Shown here piece after piece: positions 55,421 to 64,000 of a stretch of 64,000 nucleotides of DNA. The notes below the pieces were generated by a model. The model ran no database searches and was not told where the DNA came from. It saw only the letters and a list, made by a program, of their open reading frames with translations. This DNA is from Rhodocollybia butyracea (Eukaryota; Basidiomycota; Agaricomycetes; Agaricales; Omphalotaceae). The first letter of the stretch is position 1. Every line of letters starts with the position of its first letter. The DNA lies in the NCBI GenBank assembly GCA_015501585.1, contig JADNRY010000061.1:1-64000 (forward strand), written 5' to 3'. The translations under genes were made by a program, and so were the position numbers.

Positions 55421-55833
55421 TCAATCCACCTGGAGAATGGATTTTTTGAAGCTCATATGATAAGAAATTACGTAAAGGTCGGCGCTCGTAAGGTACGCTT
55501 GGACATCACCGATTCGGAAGTTCTTCCAAGTCACGTCGCATATCTTTCTTTCCACGATCTCGAGTGTAACGATTCTGTCGTTGTTGTGAATAATAAACCC
55601 AGCCGAAGCTGACAGGCTGTTTTCAATGGGGAAAACTGTCGAGACCTCTTCCCCTTGCCTCTTCCGGAGGGGTCTATAGCCTTACTATGCAAACGTCGGC
55701 CATCGGTTGTGTTGGCGTAGATGTCGAACCGAATTTTGATGGTCATATGATCATGAGCCAATAGAAGTCCTCGAAGGGACCCTTGTCGCAAGGAGATGTC
55801 GTCCGAGTCAGAAATTGGATTTGATTCAAGCAC
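55421..55833 (-). CDS. Small two-exon gene of unknown function
   Basis: From the ATG at 55833: LESNPISDSDDISLRQGSLR, LLLAHDHMTIKIRFDIYANT, then an intron (GTAAGG ... CTGTCAG, about 55610-55690). After joining in frame: SAGFIIHNNDRIVTLEIVER, KICDVTWKNFRIGDVQAYLT, DLYVISYHMSFKKSIL, stop at 55421. Upstream of the ATG the same frame has a hydrophobic stretch (TLLILILYVFPVLESN), so a signal peptide is possible if an upstream start or exon exists. Frame continuity across the splice supports a gene of about 110 aa. No family recognised. It lies close to the P450 stop at 55969, same strand. Confidence 0.5.
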
Positions 55834-55968
55834 AGGAAATACATACAGGATAAGGATAAGAAGAGTAACGATCTTGGTAAGGATATAAAGGATAGAAGCA
55901 TGGGATAGGAAGTATAGGATCGAAGACAGGTTTCTGTCGAGTTTTGTGATTCGAGTTAGAACGAAAAA

Positions 55969-58000
55969 TCAAAGGGTCCAATATGTGACCTCTTTAGTAA
56001 GCTTCAAAACCGCCTCTACATTCTCATGTCGTGGCTGAAGCTTAATCCGGAACGGCAATGGTGTTCGCCCCGACGTGCCCTCGTATTCCTGAAGGCAGAT
56101 AGGCTCGTCTGGGAGCGCGTTGAAGTTGAATGACCACAATAGCTGGGAAACTGCAAGCCAAAGCTCTCGCTCTGCAACATGGATCCCTGGACAAATTCGG
56201 CGCCTACAGGAGATAAAAAGTTACAGGATAATATTTTTACAGCGGGGGTGGGCTTACCCCGCTCCAAAAGCCCAATGATCGCGATCCAAAGCGTTTGGCA
56301 GCTTTGCAGATTCAGCGCATGACAGATTATCACCCAAATACCTATCAGGATTGAAAACCCAACTTCAAGGATAAAGCAGGGTATCAGTGGAAATTGTCAC
56401 GTTGAAAATACATGAAAATGCGCACGGGTCTTTATAGCGTTCCGAATTATGATGAATAGTATAGTTATCGAGGATGACAACTGTGTCCTTAGGGATAAAC
56501 TGCCCCTCGTAAGTGAAATCCTCACTTGTGGCATGGGGGGTGACTACCCAAAAGGGGGCATGTACGCGCTGCACCTGATTCAATTGGAGTTATCAACAAG
56601 AGCTGAGAATGAAAGAAAGGTATCACAGACCTCCTTGATAATCGCTCGAATGTAGGGCAGCTCAGCCTCATCTTCTGGTGTAGGCAGCCTGTCGCGTCCA
56701 ACAACCCTATCGAGCTCTGCATGAGCCCGCATGGCTATATCGGGATGGGATGGTATCAATGCAAGGAACCACTGGATAACGCCTGATGTCTGATATGAAG
56801 GGGCAATTATTTCCAGATCTCAATATTATAAGCACTGACTTACCGAATGAACACCCCCAAGAGTGAAAACGGCCGAAAGCATACACAAATCTTCCCAGTC
56901 AAGCTTTTCCTTTTCCTGATCATAAATGAGTGTTTTCACAAGGCAGTCCGGGACGTAGTCTCCCATATCCAATCTTTTTTTCATACGCAATATCATGCTC
57001 CCATATACTTCGAGTATCTCTTGGTGGAGGTTTCTTCCTCTTGTACGCATCGTCGATGGGATCCACTGCAACGGTTCCAAAAAGTCGATAGGATTTGCCA
57101 ATGAGCCTGTATGCATACGTCAATAAGTATTATTGTATCAGAAGAGTAAGTATCGGTGGAAGTACCTGTTAGAGCCATAAATTCCATCGCAAGATCAAGA
57201 GCTCGAGTGATCAAGGGATCAGCGATGGTGTCCGTTCTTATGCCGAATGAAATGAACAACATATTGCTATCGTATCGAAATAAGTTATCAAGATCAAGAA
57301 GAATGGGATATTTGACTCTTACTTGAGCGCATAGCGACCTGGGTAATTAGAAGGATTGAGAGGTGTTTTCCCATAATGACCATCCTCCATCAAGGTTCGG
57401 ACCATGATGTGTGATTCGTACCCGAGATTTTGGGCATACCCTTCTATCGCCTTGGGTGTGAGTAACTGCATCGCCAGTTTTCGATGATGTCTCCTAAAAA
57501 TCACAGTCCGAGTCAGTGGCAGTCTATCACAGATCAATGTAGTAAGAAAATTTACCAAGTCTCGTTATACGGGGTAGCTGTGATAGCTCTTCCAGCAAGA
57601 ATCGTCTGGCTCTTCATGAAGTAAGGTTTGCGAGAGGAAAACACAGCTCCGTTGGTAACCAGCAAGTCCCGCGCCACTTGCGCATCGGACACGATAACCA
57701 CAAGTTGTGTGCCCATCCAAAAGGAATATAAGCTACCGTACTGTTGTGCCCAAGCGCGTAGAGCAATTTCGGGGTATTTACGAAGGAAGAGATAGCGTGT
57801 GATCGGGCCAGGAGGGAGTGGGTTGCCTTGGGCATCCTTGATGACTTTACGCCATAGGATGGGGCTTAGAATCCAGAGTCCAAAAACAACCGCTGCGCCG
57901 GCGAGAATTGGCTACGGACGATGTGGTCAGTATGTAATACGCAGGATCGTACAGGAAAAAAAAGAATACTTACGTAGATGTAAGTAAACTGGAAGAACAT
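55969..58000 (-). CDS. Cytochrome P450 monooxygenase
   Basis: ER-bound haem monooxygenase. It starts at 58000 (MFFQFTYIY, then after an intron PILAGAAVVFGLWILSPILW, the membrane anchor). The Pro-rich hinge NPLPPGPITRYLF follows, then FSSRKPYFMKSQTIL and RRHHRKLAMQLLTPKAIEGY (C-helix). I-helix: FTLGGVHS joined by splicing to TSGVIQW; the usual acid-Thr pair reads His-Ser/Thr. ExxR: E|VQR (exon junction). Then FIPKDTVVILDNYTIHHN, FNPDRYLGD, and haem loop FGAG|RRICPGIHVAERELW with the Cys ligand. Stop at 55969 (EVTYWTL). About nine introns. It resembles the O-methylsterigmatocystin oxidoreductase-like clans of basidiomycetes. No cluster partners nearby except a small gene. Substrate unknown. Confidence 0.88.
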
Positions 58001-59549
58001 TGTTATGAGACGGCGTAAACTGGATACAGCAGGGGATGTTTTGGATCCGCCGGCTCGTAGTAACTTCAGGTACACTTAAATATGGCAGATCCACCCCCCA
58101 TGGCCCGTACAATCGGTTCCTAAAAGTTGAAGCGCGTACTACCTAGATCCAGATGGATCCGAGGCTCGGTGAAGGGTTCGAAGCTACAGTATGCAAAGCC
58201 TTTCCCGCACATATGTCTGAGAGTTCCCCTCAACGTATCATCATAAATATGTGTGGTGCGGATATGAAGCGTTTGCATACCACCAAGTAAATCATTTTAA
58301 CGCGTTGGAATGAAACAGAGAGTGAGATTTTATCGCGATACTATATCAGTAACAGGCTGTAACATGTGTGACATAACGCGAAAACTTAGCGACTTTGCGC
58401 GAAGACGCAAGTCCGTAAATGCCGGATACTTTGCAACCCTACTCATTTGCAACTCATTTGCACCATTAGTGTCGGTTTTAGTCGTAAGTGGGGAGCAATG
58501 ACAAGCGTATCGCGCATGTGTGCAGTACCCTGCAGTACACCACTGGACGGAAATGTATATAATAATTGCGACGTTTTGATGTTTTAAAACTCTTTTCTGA
58601 TCCGCCAAAATATTTCTGAGATTGAGGAGCGCCCAAGCTCCTCCAAGCTCTGAAACTTTGTTGAAAGTCAGGGCTCTTGAGAAAATCTCCAGAGTCCATG
58701 CCCAATAGACCACTTATGTGTCAATGTCATTCCATACCAGTAAAGATTTAACTTTGAGATTTTCAGACTACGGAACCCTAAGAACCCCACTCGATATCAG
58801 CATTTTTGATATCTTGATTTTTTGCGCTAATTCCATGTTTTACATGATTTACAAAATAAAAACAGTCAAGCCTTAAGCCCCCGCAAAGGGGTCCCGTTTA
58901 CTCTACGGCAGTACGTTTACTTACAGGAACTCACAGTATCTTGGGCTACTACTACAGTCTGCCTTCCTCTCTCTTCCTCTGCGGGTTGAGCTCGGTGTAG
59001 CGTGGCCGTGTGGGGCTAGTGGGACCCCGCCCTATGGCAGAGACGAGTACACATCTATCTATCTATCTATCTATCTCGAAGCGGCGATCTGATATTGCGC
59101 TTTGTTCTGATTTTTTGAGTTAGCTTAGTATCGGACGAGATCATTTGTGTTATTGCCGCTCGGGCCGAGTTGTAGAGTTGATACTGTTCCACTAAAACCG
59201 GCGCTAATGTCGACTCGCGGGCTTGCCGTTTGGTCGGATCACCGGTTGTGATCGCATCAGAGATGCGGCTCAATCTTGCTGTGTTCCTCCCTCGTACTGA
59301 AGTTATCAGTATATGTGGTTTACTATCGACTAAAACGCATATAACTATGAAGAGTGTCTGTACAGCTCTCATAGTGGGAGTACTGTATATGTAGTATACA
59401 TTGATGTGTGGATTACTTTTCGGGCCGAAAATGATCTCGGGCCAGAAATTTCTGCTCATTGCCTGGCTTGTAAATGGAAGCATCATGCATGTTTTTGAAG
59501 TAAAAATTGGCTTTTTTCGCCTGTCATTTGCGGGAATGCTTCGCATAAG
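58001..59549. other. Intergenic, with one protein-like stretch of unknown origin
   Basis: Contains the P450 promoter. The minus strand at about 59070-59330 reads rather protein-like (ARLSRISDAITTGDPTKRQA, STLAPVLVEQYQLYNSARAA), perhaps a decayed gene piece. Nothing else supported. Confidence 0.45.
59052..59076. repeat. (TCTA)n microsatellite
   Basis: About six tandem copies of ATCT/TCTA. Confidence 0.9.
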
Positions 59550-59665
59550 CTTATGAAGATTTGAAGCCTGAAGCCAACTTTGGAGGAGAAGGAAACGGAG
59601 AGCGAGGGAGAAAGGAGGATGGAGGAGGAGGAGCGGATGGATATGGAGGCTGCGCTTGATTGTGG
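59550..59665 (+). pseudogene. F-box/WD40 gene, third copy: last ~110 bp only
   Basis: GAAGATTTGAAGCCTGAAGC and GGAGGAGAAGGAAACGGAGA correspond to the end of the WD40 coding region (52422-52533), including GGAGGAGGAGCGGATG and GCGCTTGATTGT, but the stop codon is lost (TGTGGG for TGTTAA). It is followed by the same 3' flank as copy 1, the tRNA and the lipase promoter. This locates the original order WD40 - tRNA - lipase. Confidence 0.8.
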
Positions 59666-59791
59666 GTCTTGGGTATGGATATAGACTACACTGCTTCATC
59701 TACTGTAGACTTGAATAGTTTTGTGATGTTCCGCGGTTTTGAGAGCAAAACAGCAATTTGATTGCAAGCAAAAACACTGACTCAAACGTAA

Positions 59792-59874
59792 TGACCACCG
59801 CAGGACTCGAACCTGCAACCTTTTGGTACGCTCAGCAATCGAAGCCAAACGCGCTACCATTGCGCCAGGTAGCC
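59792..59874 (-). tRNA. tRNA-Arg, anticodon UCG, with 11-nt intron
   Basis: Good cloverleaf: acceptor GGCTACC with GGTGGTC and discriminator A; D arm with GCGC/GCGC; anticodon stem TTTGG/CCAAA; loop CT-TCG-A followed by intron TTGCTGAGCGT and the final loop A; T arm GCAGG/CCTGC around TTCGAGT. The B box GGTTCGAGTCC is canonical. The intron lies one base 3' of the anticodon, the standard place in eukaryotic nuclear tRNAs. A T5 run (GTGTTTTTG on the minus strand, near 59775) can end Pol III transcription. Arg is inferred from the anticodon. This appears to be the functional copy of three related sequences in the window. Confidence 0.88.
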
Positions 59875-60291
59875 ATAAGTTAGATTCCTGGATTGATATC
59901 GAAGTATTTTTGTAGGCATCCGGGAAGCCAGTTGCCGGTTGCTAAGACTCGAATATCATGTTTGTACAAGTGAAAGAACCTGAGAATGGGCCATGCGCAT
60001 CATTTCTGAAGATCTGCTCGACTGTGTCGGAGTCTGTGATCGCTGTCAGTTTCTATAAATCCTTCATCTGATTGGTAACGATAATAATCATGGTCTTGCA
60101 GTGCATCCCTGGAATAGCTACTTAAGACTTGGCGATTGATACTTTTACCTCTATTCTTCTCTCCCGCGTTTCTTTTTCTTTCTCCCTGCTCTCTTGTTCT
60201 TCTTCGACTAAGGCTGCGCCTTTGTCTTTTATCTTTTCGGCACTCCCTTCAATACAAAGACTTCTAGAATAATTCAAATTCATTACTCGCT
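59875..60291 (+). promoter_or_regulatory. Lipase promoter region
   Basis: Upstream of the lipase start, with a long CT-rich stretch (60140-60240) often found before highly used fungal genes. An earlier copy lies at 52776-53254 in front of the truncated WD40 gene. Confidence 0.65.
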
Positions 60292-61626
60292 ATGGTCCGC
60301 TCAATTCTGTTCACCGTTCTCCCTGCCCTCCTCGCCTCCAAGCTCTCTGTGGCTGCACCGATTGTCGGTTCCCGTAGTGATGACAATTCTGCAGCGACCA
60401 CCGCTGTCTCTAATGCCACTGTCACGTCCGACTTTTTGCAACCTGCTTTGTTTTCTCGCGTGGCCTATTGCTCCAGCAGTGCAGTTCAAAGCTTCCAGTG
60501 CGGAGCACCTTGCCAGGCTCTTGGGAATGTTTCTGTTCTCCAAGTTGGAGGAAGTGCGTACCCGTCTCATTAGTAGTAAATGTTCATCAACTGACGTACA
60601 CGGACTTTGTAGATGACGGGACCGTCCCGATGTGTAAGTGCCTGTTAGACCAGTGCTATGATTATCATTCAGGGCCCGAACACAGACTTCATTGCCCATG
60701 ATCCATCCACGAACTCGATCGTTGTCGCTCACCAGGGGACAGATCCCAATAACCTGTGCGTGATTATCGTTTGAGGGGAAGACAACTAACGCCTTGTTTC
60801 CTTAGATTGTCTATCTTAAACGATGCTGAATTCGGTCTAGTGGATCTCAACACTACAAGGTTCACGGCGGCTAGCGGTAGTAGGTTTTTCATTGATGTCG
60901 CTCGAACAATATTCGTAACCTGGAGTTGCTGTAGAAAGTATTCAAGTGCACCAGGGTTTCCAAGATACTTTCGAGCGTACTGCTGATGGAGTTTTGGCTG
61001 GTGTCCAGAGTGGACTTGCCTCCACTGGCGCGACTAATGTATTGGTTACTGGACACTCCCTAGGTAGGTGTACTCGAACGGTCGATGATCAATCGACTCA
61101 ACCCGAACTACGCAGGTGCCGCTGTTGCAACCTTGGACGCAATGCTCCTTACAGAAAATCTCGATCCTTCCATCTCAATGACCACCTCCGTTTTCGGGCT
61201 TCCCCGAGTCGGGAATCAAGCCTGGGCTGATTTCGTGGATTCCAGTGTATGTGTGATTCTTTCTTGGCGTTTGAACTTGACCGAATGGGGTACTCTTATA
61301 GCTCGGTACCACCCTCTCGCACATCACGAACCAGAACGATCCAGTTCCCACTGTTCCACCAGAATTTTTGGGATTCGTTCAGCCATCTCAAGAGTTCCAC
61401 ATCACCGGCGTTGACTCGACTGGTCAGGCAACCGGAATCGTTGCATGCCCAGGACAGGACAACGAAAACTGTTCTACTGGGAATAGTATATTGGACGTTA
61501 GTATTGCGAATCATCTTGGTATGTCTCATACGCTACTTGAACCAGATAATCTAAACTTATTTGGCATGTTTTGCAGGCCCATACTTTGACGATATCTCTT
61601 TCGGTGGAGCTGCTTGTCCTGCGTAA
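60292..61626 (+). CDS. Secreted class-3 lipase (fungal lipase/feruloyl-esterase-like)
   Basis: An extracellular alpha/beta hydrolase acting on triglycerides or related esters. Signal peptide: MVRSILFTVLPALLASKLSV-AAP. Then FSRVAYCSSSAVQSFQCGAP, IAHDPSTNSIVVAHQGTDP (oxyanion-side strand), VHQGFQDTFERTADGVLAGV, NVLVTGHSLG|GAAVATLDAM with the nucleophile Ser in GHSLG across an intron, VFGLPRVGNQAWADFVDSS, ITNQNDPVPTVPPEF (catalytic Asp), and NHLGPYFDDISFGGAACPA (catalytic His), stop at 61624-61626. Seven or so short introns all keep frame. Paired Cys residues fit secretion. Length about 300 aa, normal for the family. Intact. Confidence 0.9.
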
Positions 61627-62079
61627 GTTGTCACAGCGCAGTCTCGAAAATCACGTATGGGTTGCCATGTCATGTCAAAATTATGTGGACTGTACATGTT
61701 GGGAGATGGACTTTTCGATACGTTCTTTAAATAAATACAAGGGTCATTTGTGTGTAGTCAATACCTACATTAGATGGAATAATGTAATTCATGAAGTCAA
61801 AGCCAAAACGGTACCAACTTCCTTTTTGGGATGGTTTGGCGCTTGATTCCTTCTTCCTTACCTGCATGTCGTTAGAATGGCATTTCACACTGGAACAGTA
61901 GTGGGATCTTAGGAACCCGTTCGGAAGTCTACTACTAGCAAAATTCTACTAGGTGCCACACTTGAAAATTACTACTACTTCTGCTGATCGATAATGATTA
62001 CCAAAACAGTCGAAACAAAGGAGTCCGATGCTCCGGCCGCTTTCGACAAGCGGGGAACTCCTTTCCACTAACCACCATC
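61627..62079. other. Intergenic, no feature seen
   Basis: Lipase 3' region and carrier promoter; no supported coding frame. Confidence 0.5.
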
Positions 62080-63541
62080 ATGAGCGAGAATCAAGGTGAG
62101 CTTGGATCTTCAATCGCGAGCTCACTGTCTCATTTTTCTCTATAACCAGAACTAAATCCAGCAGTCGATTTCATCGCTGGCACTCTGGCGGTATGTCTCT
62201 CTTCAAACTCAAAGCCTGGCTTGCGGTGTTCTCAGTATCTGTAGGGTGCCGCCAGTCTCGTAGTGGGATTTCCGTTCGACACGGGTAAATTGTTGCACTG
62301 TAAACATGTATCAGGCCAACGCTGAAGAACCTCTTGTTGTAGTTAAAGTCCGTTTCCAGAATCCACAGTTTGCACAGAGATACTCCTCAACTATAAATGC
62401 ATTTACAACGATTATCCGAGAAGAAAAGTTTGCAGGCTTATTCAAAGGGATTACTAGCCCACTGGTGCGTAATCCTTGTGCGTTCCATCGTCCAATTCTG
62501 ACGATATGGCTTCTAGGCTGCTGTTGCCCTCATGAACGGCCTCGTATTCTCTTCGTATCGCTTCCTTCTCAAAGTTCAACTGGACGATGGCAACAATATA
62601 CCCACTATGTTGCAAATTGCATTAGCAGGGGCAGGCTGTGGTGCCATAACTTCGTGAGTTAGCTTGGTACGGTCCCCGATTTTCACGGTTTCAAAGATAT
62701 AGTATCGTCACCACTCCAACGGAGCTTATAAAGATCCGACAGCAATCTCTCGTCACACCAACAACTGCAAAGCAAGTAGCTTTGGACATCTTCAGACAAT
62801 CCGGCGTTCGCGGCTTGTACCGTGGAGCAACATCAAGTTAGGAACCTGGGTATTCTCTTCATGGCTTGATTCTCATAACTATATCTCTAGCGATTCTTAG
62901 AGATTCTGGATACGGGATATATTTTGCGGCTGTAGGCATTCCTTCCACTACTCTTCTCCATTTGGCTGATGCAGATATCTTGTAGTATGAAGCAACAAGC
63001 AGGTACTTGAACTCACACGCATCATTTGCGGCTCGTTCGGAGACGTCGCCCGTTGAGCATGGGTTTTTGACATGGCAAACACTGCTCGCAGGTGCGGTAG
63101 CAGGTATCGGTAAGCGAAACATGAGCCTCTATGGATCAAGCGAAGGTTCTGATTACTATTGTGCTACAGCGGGTTGGTTATTCACCTTTCCTTTTGATGT
63201 TGTGAAAACACGAATGCAGGGAACGGATGGCTCACCGCTGGTCCAGTTACCAAGCCGTCCTCTCACTTCAACTTCTGCGGTCACCCCGATTTTGTCTCAG
63301 ATGTACTCGACCAATGCGAGGCCCGTTAATCCTTATCGTACGACATGGTCGACCATTGTAAATTCTTATCATAGTGAAGGATACAGGGTATTTTTTCGAG
63401 GTCTCTCTCCGACTCTCATCCGGTACGTGAAATATGGCTGCATATATTCATGTATCATATTGCTAATGGTCGAATAGCGCAATACCTGTCAATATGGCTA
63501 CCTTTGCAACATTCGAGGCTGTTGTTCACGCTATGTCGTAG
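62080..63541 (+). CDS. Mitochondrial carrier protein (SLC25 family)
   Basis: An inner-membrane metabolite carrier. ATG at 62080: MSENQELNPAVDFIAGTLAG. The three carrier signatures are visible after splicing: PFDTVKVRFQ, PTELIKIRQQ and PFDVVKTRMQ, one per repeat, each followed by the G-x-x-x-G-rich helix partner (FAGLFKGITSPLV, GVRGLYRGATS, GYRVFFRGLSPTLIRAIPVN). It ends ATFEAVVHAMS at 63541. At least nine introns, several falling inside signature helices but all frame-keeping. The second signature with T-E-L-I-K-I-R-Q-Q is like the carnitine/amino-acid carrier subgroup (yeast Ymc1/Crc1/Ort1), so a carnitine, glycine or basic amino-acid substrate is possible; not decided. Confidence 0.88.
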
Positions 63542-64000
63542 ACATCGTCGCACATTTATCAATTTAGATGTAGAACCATTCCTTGCATATTAAATACAAA
63601 TGTAAGTATACCATAGACGGACCTCCTGTAGCTTGTATCATAATAAACTGATAATGTATTCTGACTATTCATGCTGATACAGCAACCTAATTTGAACGGC
63701 CAAAGCGATATCTATCGACCATATGAATGGGGAAAGGGCCGTAAACAGATCAGAGAGCGTTCTTGAGTTGTCAGAAACTTTGTTCCGCCTACGCCTTTGA
63801 GGTTTATGGTGTTACTGACCAGCAATCTTTGAAGAAAACCAGAGCAGAATTTCTGAAAGCTTGTATGCTTTTGTGCCGAGCGTGACGCGTCGGCCGGCTT
63901 TAGCGCCCCTCCCGTGACACAGAAAAACGGCATGACGACGCGAAAACTCCGTCCGGCGTCTTCACGCGCGCGGCGCTCTTTCATTGTTCCTTGGTTAACG
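63542..64000. other. Intergenic end of window
   Basis: Carrier 3' region followed by a GC-rich stretch from about 63880. A minus-strand frame at 63712-63984 is open but not recognisable. No supported feature. Confidence 0.5.

Noticed and set aside
55969..63541. P450, lipase and carrier as a metabolic cluster
   Set aside because: Different strands, separated by a tRNA and WD40 remnant, and no core biosynthetic enzyme nearby.

Overview
This window is nuclear DNA from a filamentous fungus, most likely a basidiomycete of the Agaricomycetes. The genes are broken by many introns of about 45-65 bp. The gene families are typical of mushroom-forming fungi: LURP-one-like proteins, BTB proteins, a Dal5-type MFS pair, a SET protein and a fungal P450. 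The transposon types also fit. I cannot name the species.

Left part (1-12.1 kb) is a nest of mobile elements. It opens with the N-terminus of a DDE-type transposase (1-131, minus). Next is a 2.2-kb element with terminal inverted repeats of over 300 bp (2016-4209), which holds a solo LTR (2414-2703). A complete but inactivated Ty1/copia retrotransposon follows (4774-9863). It landed inside the target-site duplication of a hAT-like non-autonomous element (9871-10521). A second solo LTR (10707-10960) and a MITE-like element (11665-12137) come after. Five of the insertions have exact target-site duplications that can be read directly.

Middle part (12.3-41.8 kb) is mostly housekeeping and metabolic genes: an MDR-family oxidoreductase, mitochondrial GatA amidotransferase (with an apparent frameshift), a secreted GH3 beta-xylosidase, a DJ-1/PfpI protein, a BTB protein, two tandem LURP-one-like genes, two convergent MFS transporters, a C2H2 zinc-finger protein, a tRNA-Arg-like gene and a DNAJC7-type TPR/J-domain co-chaperone. 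The stretch 36.5-39.5 kb has no gene I can support.

Right part (42-64 kb): a SET-domain gene and an uncharacterised membrane-protein gene form a unit that is duplicated in tandem, the second SET copy being a relic. Next is an F-box/WD40 gene whose downstream segment (tRNA-Arg plus the promoter of a lipase) was duplicated with it. The second WD40 copy has lost its F-box exon and now sits behind a copied lipase promoter. Then come a small two-exon gene, a cytochrome P450, a third WD40 remnant, an intact tRNA-Arg(UCG), a secreted class-3 lipase and a mitochondrial carrier.

The overriding pattern is repeated local duplication followed by decay of one copy (DJ-1/LURP-one, SET/membrane protein, WD40/tRNA/lipase promoter), plus an inverted MFS pair in which both copies look intact. 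I found no CRISPR, prokaryotic or viral locus, and no clear biosynthetic gene cluster.
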